DNA from: Castanea sativa
Taxonomy: Eukaryota; Streptophyta; Magnoliopsida; Fagales; Fagaceae
NCBI RefSeq assembly: GCF_040712315.1
Contig: NC_134023.1
Span: 13,153,442 to 13,217,441 of the forward strand
Direction of reading: 5' to 3'
DNA length: 64,000 nucleotides
Shown here piece by piece: positions 1 through 13,300 of the stretch. How positions within the stretch are numbered: position 1 is the stretch's first letter; the number at the start of each line of letters is the position of its first letter. A model generated the notes under the pieces. It did no database searches. It was not told the origin of the DNA and worked only from the letters and a program-made list of their open reading frames with translations. The position numbers were made by a program, and so were the translations under genes.

Positions 1-207
1 TATTTATGTTTTATTCTTGTACATAACATCATTATTTTAATATATTTTTGTTACTTTGTTTTTATGATTGAATTTTTCTGCATAATAAATGGCTGAATTG
101 ATGTTTTCACTCCATGAAAATTGGGAAGATGCATTTTATTTGAGTTGCAAAAGCATATAATTGATTTCTTGAAGTAGCTTCTATCTCAAGTCGAGAATTT
201 TTATAAT

Positions 208-862
208 TTTTATTTTTATAAGTAATAAAGTATTATTGATATCAAAAAAGGTCAGCCAAGTATAAGGGGATCAAACGATCAATTGCATAAATTACATAAA
301 TCTATTAAATTAACAACAAAAAATAAAGTGTGACACTGCCTAGTTGACAACCAATCCAATAGGGTTCTTAAAAAGAATAACTTAAGATCAGGGATGGTTC
401 TTTCTGTATCTTCAAAGCTCCTATTATTTCTCTCTCTCCAAAGGCTCCACATCAAACAATAGGGCACAGCCGTCCATATATCACCCTTCCTATGGTGACC
501 AAATCTACCTTGCCAGCAAGCTAACAACTCAACAACAGACCTTGTCATCACCCAACGCACTCCAAACAAACCCAATGCCATGGATCACAAATCAGTAGCA
601 ATAGAGCAATGAAGTAACAGGTGATTGACTGATTCCCCAATGCATTTGCACATATAACACTAATCCGAAATTCAAACCTTTTTCATCAAATTATCAATCG
701 TCGGAATTTTCCCCAAAGCTGCCGTCAATACAAAGAAAGCAACTCTAGGAGGGACTTTTGGTTTCCAAATGCTTTTCCAAGGGAATGACTGATCACTAGG
801 ACCAATCAAGAGATGATAACCTTGCAGTGGATCAGTAGATCATAACCCGCCAAACTCTTTAA
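208..862 (-). mobile_element. 5'-truncated L1-type LINE, C-terminal zinc-binding part of ORF2
   Basis: Read on the minus strand, 860 to 280 encodes the tail of plant LINE ORF2: a FPWKSIW segment, a Cys/His cluster of the reverse-transcriptase zinc-binding (zf-RVT) type ending in HLLLHC, then LMWSLWRERN and RTLLDWL. The open stretch 581-279 is only the last 100 residues. Stops interrupt the frame upstream. The 3' end near 208-250 has the tail seen on other LINEs here (AATAAAG followed by TTATTACTTATC on the element strand). The RT catalytic core and endonuclease are absent. This is a dead fragment, not a host gene. Confidence 0.8.
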
Positions 863-2291
863 AATAAATAAATGTCTTCAAAATTGACAATATTATTTAG
901 TTCTTGGAAAAACACAATTTCTTAGAAGTACTCCTAGATTTTATTGATTGTACTACTAATAATTTTATTCTTAGTAGTTTCCACCAATTCAGGTAGGATT
1001 TTGATTAGTCTCTCTTTTTTATATTTTTATTTTTTTTTGATAGGCAATAAAAACTTTATTGATAAGAAAAGTACAATCGTAAACTCACTGCAAAAAAAGA
1101 AAAGAAAAAAGGATACAAATAGATCAAGGGGAAAAGCTAACAGAATTAATGAAATCAAACAAAGAAGTACAGTGCATAAAACCCCAAATATGAGACTACT
1201 CAAACAAAGTCCTAGTTAGTAAAGACTTCAATAGGTCCACAGTTCTTTCAGCATCCTCAAATGTCCGGACATTGCATTCCTTCCAAGTTAACCACATAAA
1301 ACTCGCTAGTACCATATTCCAAACATTGGAAGAATGAATGCCCAACCAATTCCTTCATGTAGAAAGTAGAGAGACTAATGTCTTCGACATCACCCACTGA
1401 ACCCCAAACAAGTAGAAGACTTCACCCCACAAGGTATGGACAAACTTGCAATGTAGTAATAAATGATCCACGGTTTCCTCCTCACACCGACATAGGCAAC
1501 ACCAATTAACAACAAGAGGCAAGTCCTTCTTAACAAGGTTATCTATTGTGAGAATCCCACATGTAGCAGCTGTCCATAAGAAAAAAGACACCCTTCTAGA
1601 AACCTTAACACTCCAAATGCATTGCCAAGGGAAAAAATTGATGGAGCTTTCAATAATGATTTGTAAAAAGAACACACATCAAAGACTCCACTACGATTCA
1701 ATTGCCAAACCATGGTATCATCACCCCCCATAGGTATTTTGTATGAGATATGCGCAAAGAAAGGATAAAACCTTGCAGTCTCCTAATCCTGAAACTCACG
1801 GCGGAAGAGTAAGTTCCAACTTCTATCAACCCCATTAGGTGCAATGTCAACTATATCAAAAATTCTAGCTTCTTTATCCACAACACAAGCAAACAATTTC
1901 GGATATAATTCTTTCAAAGAAGCTAGACTACTCCAAGGATCATGCCAGAACCGAATACAAAAACCCTCTCGCGCCGCATACAACACATGACCAAAGAAAC
2001 TCTCCACCCCCTTCCTAATGTTCTTCCATATCCCACAGCCATGTGTTCCTCTAATAGATCTAGTGCACCAGCCCTCACTACCTTCCCCATATTTGGAGGC
2101 TATGACCCGACGCCATAAGTGTGTGGCCTCCTTCCTAAAGCACCAAAGCCACTTCCCTAGTAAAGCTTGGTTAAACATCCCAATCCTCCGGATCCCCAAA
2201 TCACCTGCCTCCACCGGCCACAACCTTTTCCCAAACAAAGAGTGAATATTTAAATACATCAATAGATCTCCCCCATAGGAAATTCCTTTAG

Positions 2292-4789
2292 TAGACATGG
2301 CAAAACGGGTCAGAATTTTCTGACCCGACCCAACCTGACCAAAAAGCCCGACCCGGATGGTTTTTTTTTGACCTGAAGCAAAAATAGGATGACTTGTGAC
2401 TTGACTTGTGTTTTTTGTAGGTCAACCTGATAGACCCGCAACCCGAACCATTTTTTAGAACTTTTTTTTGTTGGTAAAAAAATAATAAAATTAAGACAAT
2501 ATTGGTTTAATTGTTTGTTGTGAGCTTTAAGAAAACAATTGGGACATTTACATAACTGCATGCAAATAAATTGAAAGATGAATGGTTGAGCATTCTATAA
2601 TGAGTAAATATTTTTAGATATCGAATAGTAAAGTACATGCTAAGATAATCTGGTTACAGTAGAGCTAAAAAAATAGATTTAAAATTTTAGACGTGTGAGA
2701 ATCATTCATAAGTGTGAAAATAGTGAAGCCAAAGTATCAAATTAGCATAAATTATGAATGCTTAGACTTATTGTTTAACAATTTATGTCCAAAATAAACG
2801 GCTTTTCAAAATAAATTATGATATTTCTTAGGGTGTGTGTTACTTAACGATGATATGATATTTATAAAAGAGACTATGTATAAATAAGTAAACAATCAAA
2901 CTTTAATGTATATTCTCAACTTGAAATAGAGTGCCAACCACAATTGATAATAGATTATAAAATTAATTTTCAGGATTTTAAATTTCTCATATGTTTTTAT
3001 TCTTTGTCAAATGAGTTATCAAATAAGTGATTTGTAATTTTGTTTTTTATTTTGGGATGTTGATATTGTATAGAAATAAAACTTGTGTATTTGTTTTACT
3101 TATTATTGAGGTCCAAAATGTCACAATATTATTCGAAGGTCCAATATTAAGCAAAATTAAAATTCAAGAACCATTTGGGCTTTCAAGGAAGGATTAAGGC
3201 CCAAACCCGCCAACTAAGGACTACCTAAAATGAGTAGGAAAGGGCCCAAGCCCATGAATAAGTAAGCTTTGGCCTTGATGAAACAAAGAAAAAAGGAAGC
3301 CTAGTCCGGCCTTTAAGAGGGAAAATTGCTGGGGAACTCCAGAAGAAAGCTGAACCAGGACACCTGAGAATTCCCAAAAGCTTGGGATCCTTGGGATATG
3401 CAACAGGAGACTAGTTGGGATTGAGATAGCTCAAGGGAGCATGCCCATGAACACAAAGAACAAGAATGGATGTGTCCCATCAGCCGCCCAATGATGCAGG
3501 AAAAGGTAGATGACCTGGGAACTAGCACTTAATGAAAAGAAGTTTGGTACTTCGGGGAGCGCAGGGAGATGTACCATGAAGGAAGGTGGCTAGGGATCTT
3601 TCAGGCTGATAAGAAAGGAATATGCCCATTTGGAGAAAAAGACAAAAAGTGAAGTAGCCAAAAAGTGGGTCTGAAAAGTAGTGTCTAGAAGCTTTAAGAA
3701 AAGAAGCATTGAAGGTCAGCCCTTAGGACCTCCCCAAAAGAAGAAGGTCAGCTAGGGACTTTTGGGAGGGGGGGGGGGAGAAGGAAGGGACCAGCCACCA
3801 ATATTGCTGACACAACATTGGTTCTAGTACTCAGGGCAGCAAATGGAGGGAATCTGTGGTACACCAAAAACCCTAGGAAGATGTTATAAAAGGGGGTGAA
3901 GCCATCAACAAAAACCATTCAGCAATAGTGAATTAGAGAGAAAAGATCTTTTAAAAAACTTCTTTAGAATTCAAAAAGAAAGGAAAGAGGGAAAACCCTA
4001 TCCGGGATCCTAAGACAGGCATTAAAGGATACGCTTGGATTCAAAGGGATTCAAACCACACAAGTCTTAGAAGCCTAAAATAGCTATTTAAGTCTGTGAT
4101 TTTTGAACTTATTTGGACCTTGTAACCCATCCTAGTGTAAGAGAGACATATTGTATTGAAATTGCAAGAAAATAATGAAGTATTATTTATTATGTTGAGG
4201 ACCCCTTAACATTTCTTATTATTTTTCCTTTGATTCTATCACTTTTTACTATCCCTTATTGTGCAATACGTATATGCCTTGTATGTATTAGTGTGTGTAT
4301 TGTAGAGTCCATGTTTAATGCACAACTTAGTTCGTAATCAGCTTGATTTAGCTGCGGTGAACCAAATCCAGTCCACCAAACAACAAGTATATGGCCCAGG
4401 ATCCTTGTTTCTACTTGGGTCTGAGTATTGTCCTAAAAAAAAACCCACACTTATCTTTGTGTTATTTTGTTTTAGTTAGCAATGTTGGGATTTGTATAAT
4501 TTTAAAATTATTGAATAAGTATTAATAAGTTTAATTGAGTTTATTTTTGATATAAGTGGTGAATTTAAAGTAATGCATTTTACACTAAGTAATTTGTGGC
4601 ATGACTTTCTAAATGGCAAATACATGTTTTCTTTATATAAAAAAAAATTTATGAGAAAAATACGGGTGAACTCAACCTGACCTGAACCGCAACCCGATTG
4701 ACTCGAACCCATTTTTAAGTCGTTTAAAATTACCCGTTTTGACCTGCAACCCGATTGGCCTGACCTGACCCACCCGTTTACCATGTCTA
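2292..4789. mobile_element. Non-autonomous hAT element with a nested solo LTR
   Basis: The ends are inverted repeats: TAGACATGGCAAAACGGGT at 2292 and its near complement ending CCATGTCTA at 4789. The flanks are TCCTTTAG (2284-2291) and CCCTTTGG (4790-4797), an 8-bp target duplication with two mismatches, as expected of hAT elements. The interior lacks a transposase ORF. Subterminal regions are full of CCCGACC/ACCCG motifs. Once the solo LTR at 3104-4449 and its 5-bp duplication are removed, about 1.15 kb remains, matching the sister copy at 53399-54590 along its length. It lies within a LINE. Confidence 0.88.
3104..4449 (+). mobile_element. Solo LTR (1,346 bp) inside the hAT element
   Basis: Comparison with the sister hAT at 53399-54590 shows a clean insertion: TTGTTTTACTTAT continues with CTTTGTGTTATTTTG in the sister copy. 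The insert is flanked by CTTAT at 3099-3103 and 4450-4454. It starts TATTGAGGTCC (a mutated TGTTGAGG, as in the related copy at 38017) and ends CCCACA. A TATA box (TATAAAAG, 3885-3892) is followed by a presumed transcript leader. No internal region or second LTR exists, so this is a solo LTR left by recombination. Related copies are at 35439-36599 (minus) and 38017-38870 (plus, truncated). Confidence 0.85.
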
Positions 4790-5556
4790 CCCTTTGGATC
4801 CTCTCTAATCTGTCTGCCACATGTTGTGGAATAGTAAACAAAGATAAATAATGAGTGGGAAGGGTTGATAAAGTACTCTTCAATAAAGTAAGCCTACCTC
4901 CTTTTGACAGATATAATTGCTTCCAACTTGAGAGCTTTTGCTCCATCCTTTCTATAATAGGGTTCCAAATTGAAGAATCCTTATAATTAGCCCCCAAAGG
5001 CATACCCAAGTAAGTCATGGGCAAACAGCCAACCTTAACAACATAAAATGCGGGCCAAAGCATCCAAATTCCCAATCTCACCAACTGGCACAATCACACT
5101 CTTACTAATATTTACTTTCAAGCCTGTGATAGTTTCAAAGAAGATCAAAATCATACGAATATATAATAATTGTTCCTTGGAAGCGTCACAAAAAAGAATA
5201 GTATCATCATCAAACAAAAGATAAGAAATGTGCAAACCTACTCCTCCCACAATGGGGCTTGCTTGGAAACCGCTAAGAAAGCCTCCATCTTTAGTTTTCT
5301 TCAACAACCTACTCAACACCTCCATCATCAACAAGAACAAGAGTGGAGATAAGAGATCCCCTTGACAAAGACCACGAGAACTACCAAAGAAACCAGCGGG
5401 AGACCCATTGATAAGCATTGAAAAGCGAATTGTAGAAATACATGCCTTCATCCATCTCCCCCACTTCTCCCCAAAACCCATCCTCTCCATAGTCCCTCCT
5501 ATTAGTATTGTGTTAATGTAAATTTTCCTGCATATAGTAGCAGCACTAAGCAAGCA

Positions 5557-6285
5557 TCATGTTGTCATTTCCACAGAGTCTTCCAAGAAAAAGACATGAG
5601 TTGGGGATGGTAAGACTTTATAATAGGAGCTTACTTCAAACACCCCTTGGGATGATAGTTTCCAGTACAACTTGTCCACTCCATCCCCCCTCCACACTCC
5701 AAAATATAGTAAATCCATAAAAGAGACAACCGATTCCAACTTCCAATCTTGAACCGCTTGGTTAAAACTAATATTCCAATAGTAGCTATCCCCTGAGAAA
5801 GATAAAAGCTCTTCACAGAATCATCTTTATTATGTTCAATACTATTTAATTCTGGGAAGTTCTCCATTGGAGGATGTCCCCCACACCAAGGATCTTGCCA
5901 AAATTTAATAGAAGAACCATCCTCCGCCTTAAAGCTAACAAAGCAATGAAAAGTGTCCCACCCCTTCCTTATACTCTTCCACAGGAAAACCTCATAAGGG
6001 CCCTGTACGATATTAGAGCACCAGCCCCACCATATACTACCATATTTTGTGTCAATAACCCTTTTCCTCAAAGCATCTCTCTCCAAAGCATACCACCACA
6101 ACCACTTTCCCATCAATGCCTGATTAAGAGAATCAAATTTCGTATACCTAAACCCCCATTATGAAGGGGTACAGAAACATTCCTCTAGCCAACCAAGTGA
6201 TATTTAAATTCATCTCCCATCCCTCCCCACAAAAAAATCCCTTTGTACTTTTGCAATACAACTAGCAACACTCATAGGAACAAGA
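5557..6285 (-). mobile_element. LINE ORF2 fragment (post-RT region)
   Basis: Minus-strand reading gives the stretch between RT and zf-RVT: GKWLWWYALERDALRKRVID, then a segment with IKFWQDPWCG, typical of plant L1 ORF2, then a degenerate FSWKTLWK at about 5570. Stops and one frameshift interrupt it. It ends abruptly at both sides, against the LINE at 1031-5515 on the left and non-LINE DNA on the right. It is a relic without coding capacity. Confidence 0.75.
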
Positions 6286-6479
6286 AAAAATAATAATCAC
6301 TTAACCATTATTCTAACACTTCCCCTCACATGGGGTCAAATTCCTCCTTACTAAGTGGGGTTCCACATGTGGTAGTTTTACACATTTTAAACGGGAGTAG
6401 ATTGGAGACAAGGCTCAAATGCAAGACCACTTGTTCTAATACCATAACAAAAGCTTAATCTATTAGGAAATTGTGGATA

Positions 6480-6870
6480 TAATCACTCCAAATATTCCAT
6501 ATCAAGCACGATGAACTATGTTCCATACCCTATTTCTGAAATAATTGAGTCTACATTGCCAACATGGAAGCACTCCCACACGCCATCTTCAACACCATCC
6601 ATTTAACTCGAAACACTACAAACACAAAAACCCATAACTCCCTTGCTATTGGGCAATGCAACAACAAATGATCAACAATCTCACCCTGTTATACACATAC
6701 AATAAAAATTCACCATAAATTTAACCTGTTTAATGAGATTTCCTATATCGCATATCTTCTTCCATGATGTTGTCCACGAGAAAAAGTACTCTTGAAGGAG
6801 CCTTCACCCTCCATATTGCCTTCCAAGGAATTTATGATATAGTGAACCCTCTTAATGCCTTATAGTATGA
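6480..6870 (-). mobile_element. Short LINE zf-RVT relic
   Basis: Minus-strand translation, with several stops, still shows the end of ORF2: a degenerate IPWKAIW-like start near 6830, a Cys cluster around 6700, and a DHLLLHC-like block near 6670. No open frame longer than a few dozen codons remains. It is the oldest-looking LINE piece in the window, and boundaries are approximate. Confidence 0.55.
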
Positions 6871-7357
6871 ATGGACATTATACAATCATTTTTATTTAAT
6901 TTCCAGCAATTGATGATCCTTTTTTTTAATTATATATATATAAGTATATATACACACGTGCACACACTCACACACGCTTTTCTTAGCTTTGGTATGTATT
7001 TTACTTTTTGGTAATTTTCTTTTCATATTCTTTTTTTCATCATAGAATGCAACCAAGGTGATGATTTGTTGCTAGAATACATGTAAAATGCTATCTTTTG
7101 TTGCTTACATTGGCAACGCTTAAGCATACTCTGTTGGACATTTTCACTGTCCCTAACAATGCATGTGCACTTTACATTGCTGTATTTTTTTGATGTTTTT
7201 GTATCGTTTAAAAGTTTGATTGTATGATTTGATGTCTTCTAATACATGTCTAGTTCTTGATGACATGGGAGGAGCATAACGAAATAAATGGTTCAACTTC
7301 TTAATTTTTGATAGGATGCTGATTGGTAAGGTATCTCTTTGTCGCTTTCTTGTGTAG

Positions 7358-10300
7358 ACAGGCTGCTTTTGCAATCCTGGAGCATGTGCAAAATATCTTG
7401 GCTTGTCTCACTTGGATCTTCGTTCAAATATGGAGGTATTTCTTGTTTTATGGCTGATACTTGCCCACCTTTATATGACAATAATTGCTTTGTATCTGTT
7501 TCTTTGGTTTCCGCAAGTCGAATGTCTGCAATACATCCTTGACAATTGCACATTTGAGTTTAGGCTGGCCATGTTTGCTGGGATGACTATGATATACTTA
7601 ATGGAAAACCAACAGGAGCTGTTAGGGTGTCTTTTGGTTATATGTCATCATATGAAGATGCCAAGGTAGATTTTCTTTTTGCTACTGCTCAAATTTTGAG
7701 GGATAAAAAACTCTTTTTTATGGCTCCGCAGTTTATTAAATTTTCAGCATGAGTGTGACAACATATTTTAGGCAAAATATACTGAGATAATTTCAAGATT
7801 CATCTGATTAAAGAATTTCTTTTGAAAATATGTTGATGGCTCTCTTAATTTTATTTGGGAAATGTTAATGGAAGCCTTAAGGGTATTGGTTTAGGAAATA
7901 TATTTAGAAAATTTTTATGGAAAAAGAAAAATGTAATTGATTTTTTTAACAGCTTTTTATATTTCCCATAAAAGTAGTATAAAAACTTTCCTAAAAATGG
8001 TCAATTAATAAATGTCCTAAGAGCACCCATTAATAGGACCTTTCTTTTTTTAATGAATTTTCAGTTGATGGCTTATTTATTATAGATGTAAGGGGTTGCA
8101 ACTGAGAATAAACTTTTTTTAAAAAATTTTGTTGTGCCTTTCTTTTCAGTCTTATTTTTCTTTCTTTTTATAATATGCAGAAATTTATTGACTTCGTGAA
8201 AAGTTCCTTTGTATCATTGCCAAATCAAACTGGACTTGGGTATCACTTGAGAGAAAGGTCCATCCCCTTTCCAGACAAAGGTCACCCCTCTATGCTGCTT
8301 AATACAATATTATTATAGATGGTCTTGGAACTTCTCAACATGCTATAGCACTAACAGGAAAAAAATATTGCTTTGTGTCTCTCTCTTAATCAGTTCTTTG
8401 TTGGTAGACAGGGTGCCACATCAAGCACTAGTTTTGTATATGCTTCATTTTATAAGATGTAATTAACTTTGGTTAGGGAGATGGAAGTTAGAGAAAAATG
8501 TGCTCTCTAAGAGGCCCGACTACCTCAAATTAGTCAGAAATACTGTTTTCGATTATTTTTTACATTAGTCTTGGATCGGTATGGGTGGATTTCGCAGTTT
8601 TTATTTTTTTTATTTTTTATTGAATTGAAGCTGTTTCAGTTGGTGGGTGAGGAAGGGGGGAATTTTTTTCTCCCTTAAGATTTTTGAAGGGGGAAAGTAT
8701 TTCATGCAATCAGTTTTTATGGGTAAAGAATGCAGCACGTTGGTTAAGGCGTAGCTTGGAACACATTGTGATTGGGGTCAACCCCAAGCACTTTTTCACA
8801 CTCAAGGAAGGAGACACTGCTTACACGTTGCAACGGGGTTCTAACTCGTTTGGCCAATAATTATCAGTGACAGAGCTCAAAGTAGGTGGGATGAGGAGAT
8901 CTATCATTATTTATGTAGGCAAGGTACAACAAGGTTGGAGGGCCTTGGGATTGAAGTAAGGAGAATGTTGGAATCTTCTCATTATGCGTTGGGTGGTCCA
9001 AAATTTTTACCATACAAGCCTAAGCTGTTTTCAGAGATTCATTCTTCTCGGTCCTTTGTTGAAACGGTAAAAGATCCTGTGCAGGCAAGGAAGCACGCAT
9101 AGCAGCCCTCTATTAGGGAGAAGGAGAAGAATCGAGTAGTGGAGAATAAAGTGAAGCCTTTGAGAGACCAATCTCTTTTTATTTTTTATTTTTTTTATAA
9201 GTAATAAATTTTAACGATATCAAAAAAGGGACATCCTAGTACACAGGAAGTGTACAAGGGGTCAACAAAAATTACAAGAATCAAGAAAATCAAGAAAGGA
9301 AGAGAATGATTAGTTTCGCAAAGTAGCTAACCAATCTAATAAAGTCCTAAAAAAAAAAGCTTGAGGTCTGGCATAGATCTCTCACTATCTTCAAAACACC
9401 TACTATTCCTTTCCTTCCAAAGACACCACAATAAGCAATGGGGAACAATTAACCATTTTTGACCATTTTTATGACGATCAAATCTGCCTTGCTAGCAAGC
9501 TAGAAGCACCACAACAGACTGCAGCATAACCCAACTTACTCCAAATAAACCCAAAACCATAGACCACAAACTAAGTTGCACTGGCATAGATACGGGTACG
9601 GATACGGGGGTACGGCAATTTTTGAAAAATAAGGGTACGACACAACGTGGGTACGGAAATTAAATAATTAATTAAATTTTATATTTAGGCATATTTTTAA
9701 ATATTTTTAGACATAAGATACGTTTATGTCTAGAATTTAAATAAAATTCTCAATTTAGTTTATTTTACCTTTATTTGTAATTTTTTTTTTTTTTGATAGG
9801 TAAAAATATATGCATTTAAGAACACTACCTTATGCAAAAAACATAAGGCAGAGAGATAAGTACAAAGGGAAAAGAAAGAAAAAAGAGGAAAGGAAAATAA
9901 ACTAAGTACACAGGAGGGAACTAAGAAACATAGGGAGAGAATCACTAGAGGTGAGTCCCCAAGCCTTAGACCAATCAAACAGAGTGCCACTAAGAGAGGC
10001 CAAAAGCTGGTCATCTGAGCTTTCCATGTCCTCGAACGTTCTCCTATTGCGCTCCCTCCAGAGACACCACATCAAGCATAAAGGAGCTAAATTCCAAATG
10101 CTAGACGAATGCTTTCCAAGCCAATTCCACCAACTGAATAAAGTATTCGCAACTGATCTAGGTAAGACCCAAGAAAACCCAAAAGATCTAAAAACCAAAC
10201 TCCACAGTCGAGAAGCCTTTCCACAGTGTAGTAACAAATGATCCGCCGTCTTCTCATTACTGCGGCACATGATACACCAATCGACAAAATCCAACCCTCT

Positions 10301-13300
10301 ACCCCTCAAATTATCCCCTGTAAGGATCCTATCCCATACAACAGTCCACACAAAGAAGGAAACACGCCGAGGAGCCTTAACCTTCCAAACCACTTTCCAA
10401 GGGAAGATAATGGGCGCGGGGCTTCTCAACTTATTGTAAAACGAACGAATATCAAAGTCCCCATTCTTTGTCAACTTCCATCGCATACGATCTACATTTT
10501 CGGTGGGAGGAAGATTAGAACCCAATGTACGGAGAAAATCATCCACCCCACCCATTTCCCAATCATTAGGTCTCCGAATAAAATGAACATTCCAGCTTCT
10601 CCGCTCCTCAATCCCCAACCGTTCAAGAGAAGAGGCCATCGATGCCTCTTTATTGGATGCAATCCCATACACGCTCGGAAAAGACAACTGAAGAGGAGAC
10701 TCCCCACACCAATGATCAGTCCAAAGCTTCACTCTATCCCCCACCCCTACCTCAAAGTAAGTATTCTTGCTAAAATCCTCCCATCCCATGCGGATACTTC
10801 TCCACAATCCACACCCATGCGCCCCTCTACCTAGCTTGGACTTCCATCCCCCCCCATTCTTCCCCAAACTTGAGGGCTATGACCCTTCTCCAAAGCCTTG
10901 TCTCCTCAATCCCAAACCTCCATAACCACTTCCCTAGTAAAGCTTTATTAAAAGTAGTTAATTTCCTTACCCCTAACCCACCATTTTTCAAAGGTGCACA
11001 CACCTTGTCCCATCCCACCAAATGAAACTTGGAGTCCCCCCACAAGAAATCCCTTTGCAACCTCTCAATTTTATTGGCTACATGCGTAGGGATGTTAAAA
11101 AGAGACAAATAATAAGTGGGTAGACTAGATAAAGTGCTTTTAAGCAACGTTAGTCTTCCACCTTTTGACAAATAAATCTTCTTCCAACCGGCCAACTTAC
11201 GCTCAAAATTCTCCAAGATAGGATTCCAAACAGTAGGGGACTTGAAGGACGCCCCCAAAGGCATACCAAGATAGGTCATAGGCAAAGATCCAATCCGACA
11301 TCCCAAAAGCTCTGCTAGGACATGGATATTAGGAACCTCCCCAATAGGAACCATCTCACTTTTCAGCACATTAACCTTTAAACCTGTCACTTCCTAGAAA
11401 CAAAGAAGAAGCATCCGAATATAAAGAATCTGCTCTTCATCAGCATCGCAAAACAGAATCGTATCATCCGCAAACAATAGATGCGATACACAAACCCCTC
11501 CCCCCCGTCTACCGTGGGCCTTAAAGCCTCGAATTAAACCAGCCCCTTCAGCTCTTTGCATCATCTTACTGAGAACCTCCATCAAAACCAGAAACAACAT
11601 GGGCGAAAGCGGGTCCCCTTGTCTTAATCCCCTCGAACTCCCAAAAAAATCAGCCGGAGACCCATTAAACAATACCGAGAATTGGGCTGTAGATATGCAT
11701 GTGCGGATCCACCTACACCACCTCACCCCAAATCCCATTCTCTTCAACAAATCAAGAAGAGTCTCCCAGTTCACATGATCATAAGCTTTCTCAATATCTA
11801 ATTTGCAGATAACCCATGGAATCTAACTTTTCACCCTACTATCTACATACTCATTAGCAATGAGAACTGAATCAAGAATCTGTCTACCACCCACAAAACT
11901 GTTCTGAGACTCAGATATCAACTGATCCAAAACCTCTTTCATGCGGTTTGCCAACCTTGGCCAAAATCTTGTAGACACTCCCCACCAAACTAATAGGTCT
12001 AAAATCTCGAATATTGGAAGCACCATTCTTCTTAGGGATTAAGGCTAAGAATGTTGCATTAAGAGATTTTTCAAACTTACTGTGTTGATAAAACTCTTCA
12101 AACACAGCTAAGACATCTCTTTCCACAATTCCCCAACAATGGTGATAAAAAGCCGAAGAGAAACCATCAGGACCTGGAGCTTTATCTCCTTCCATCTCTT
12201 TGACAACTCGAAGGACCTCCTCCTTTTCAAACCTCCGTTCAAGCCAATCCCTCTCCAACCCCTCTATCTGTAGCCATCTCGGATTAATTTTGTATTATAA
12301 TAATAAAATAATTATCTTTGTTAGGTTATATTTTAATTTTGAGTTGATTTAAATAGACCAAAAGCTAAGCTTAAACCCAAACCCAACTAAAAGTTAAGCT
12401 TAAGCCCAAATCCAAAACAAAATTTTTCCCTCTTTTTATTTCATCCTGTATTTCCTCCCCTGTACCTGCCAATTGTCACATCAACTTCTCATCAAAGTCA
12501 AACAATCTTTATTTTATTTTCTTCTCTCTCTCTCTCTCTCCAAACTCCCACCGCACATTCATTCACTCTTTATTTTTACTTCTTCCTTTTGTTTGTTTCC
12601 TTCTTCTTTCTGCAGCACCATAACTCCCACCAGTTTTTATCACCTTCAATTTGTTCTTCTCAGTTCTCAAGTTGGTGTTTCTTGTTGCAAATCCGTGTCG
12701 GCACCATGTCGGAGAAGTGAAAAAAAAAAAACACACCGCTTGGACATCAGAGTCTGGTGAGTCTTACCCGTATCGGTGTTCGACACATGTTGGACACCGG
12801 TACTTTGCCAAAAATGTCGTGTCGGTGCAACCTAGACCACAAATCCATAGCAACTGAATCGTGAATAAATAGATGGTCAACTGATTCACCGTTACACTTG
12901 CACATATAACACCAATCCAATATCCAAACCTTTCTTTTATGTAAATTGTCAATCGTTAAGCATTTCTCTAGAGTAGCAGTCCAAACAAAGAACGCTACTC
13001 AAGAAGGAATCTTTTGCTTCCAAATACTTTTCCACGGAAAACAACAATCATTAGAGCCTACTAGAAGACTATAATAATTATTAACCATGAAACCCTTATT
13101 TCTATTTGGTTTCCTACACATCTTATTCTCACTGATCCTCGTTACTGTAGCACCATATATGGTATCCATGAAGCTCAACACAGCCTCTAATTCCCAAGCA
13201 CGAACACTCCTAAAGAAACTTACATCCCAGAAAAGGACTCCATTAGTGGACTTCATAAGCTCCACCACACTTGCTTCTTTATCTCGGCAAAAACCGCCAC

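Larger units (their letters stand above)
1031..5515 (-). mobile_element. 5'-truncated L1-type LINE split by a hAT element
   Basis: On the minus strand the ORF2 order is kept across two blocks. Block 5515-4790 holds the RT palm, with [12 protein letters not shown] and the catalytic box read as FDDDTILF (usual form FADD), then the thumb motif [13 protein letters not shown]. Block 2291-1031 continues with GKWLWCFRKE and the zf-RVT cysteines near 1470-1500. The blocks are separated exactly by the hAT element at 2292-4789, which has an 8-bp duplication. A tail near 1031-1065 marks the 3' end. Frameshifts and stops break the frame, and sequence upstream of mid-RT is lost. It lies against another LINE fragment at 5557-6285. 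Confidence 0.82.
1..7357 (+). other. Probable intron of the sulfurase gene, filled with repeats
   Basis: No sulfurase exon could be found here. The first recognisable exon begins at 7358 and the protein's N-terminal half is missing, so this is most likely part of a large intron whose 5' end is outside the window. Bases 1-207 are AT-rich and contain nothing I recognise. The rest is LINE, hAT and solo-LTR sequence listed separately. Bases 6286-6480 and 6871-7357 hold only AT-rich DNA with short TA and CA runs near 6935-6975. A rearrangement that separated the upstream exons is the alternative. Confidence 0.6.
9176..13280 (-). mobile_element. 5'-truncated LINE nested in the + strand LINE
   Basis: The minus-strand order is kept over two blocks. 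Block 13280-12844 has [28 protein letters not shown] and [17 protein letters not shown]. Block 9570-9176 has the last part, [20 protein letters not shown] and a 3' tail of AATAAATTTT type near 9190-9220. The Mutator-like element at 9571-12832 separates the blocks. ATCTC is shared by both borders with the host LINE (9171-9175, 13281-13285), a possible short target duplication. Stops interrupt the frame. Confidence 0.75.

Noticed and set aside
279..581. 100-codon ORF as a host gene
   Set aside because: It is the C-terminal zf-RVT part of LINE ORF2, with the same motifs as at 10867-9902 and 21278-21666.
1031..6285. One long LINE from 1031 to 6285
   Set aside because: The order is wrong: the post-RT region at 5557-6285 would come before the RT palm at 5515-4790, so these are two elements.
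7293..7553. Minus-strand 86-codon ORF
   Set aside because: It is antisense to the sulfurase exon 7358-7435 and intron; the + strand reading explains the conservation.
10238..10834. 198-codon + strand ORF
   Set aside because: It is the opposite-strand shadow of the LINE ORF2 zf-RVT coding region and has no domain.
12473..12857. Overlapping + strand ORFs rich in Ser/Phe
   Set aside because: They lie over CT-rich sequence of the Mutator-like element and its terminal repeat; no domain or homologous motif.
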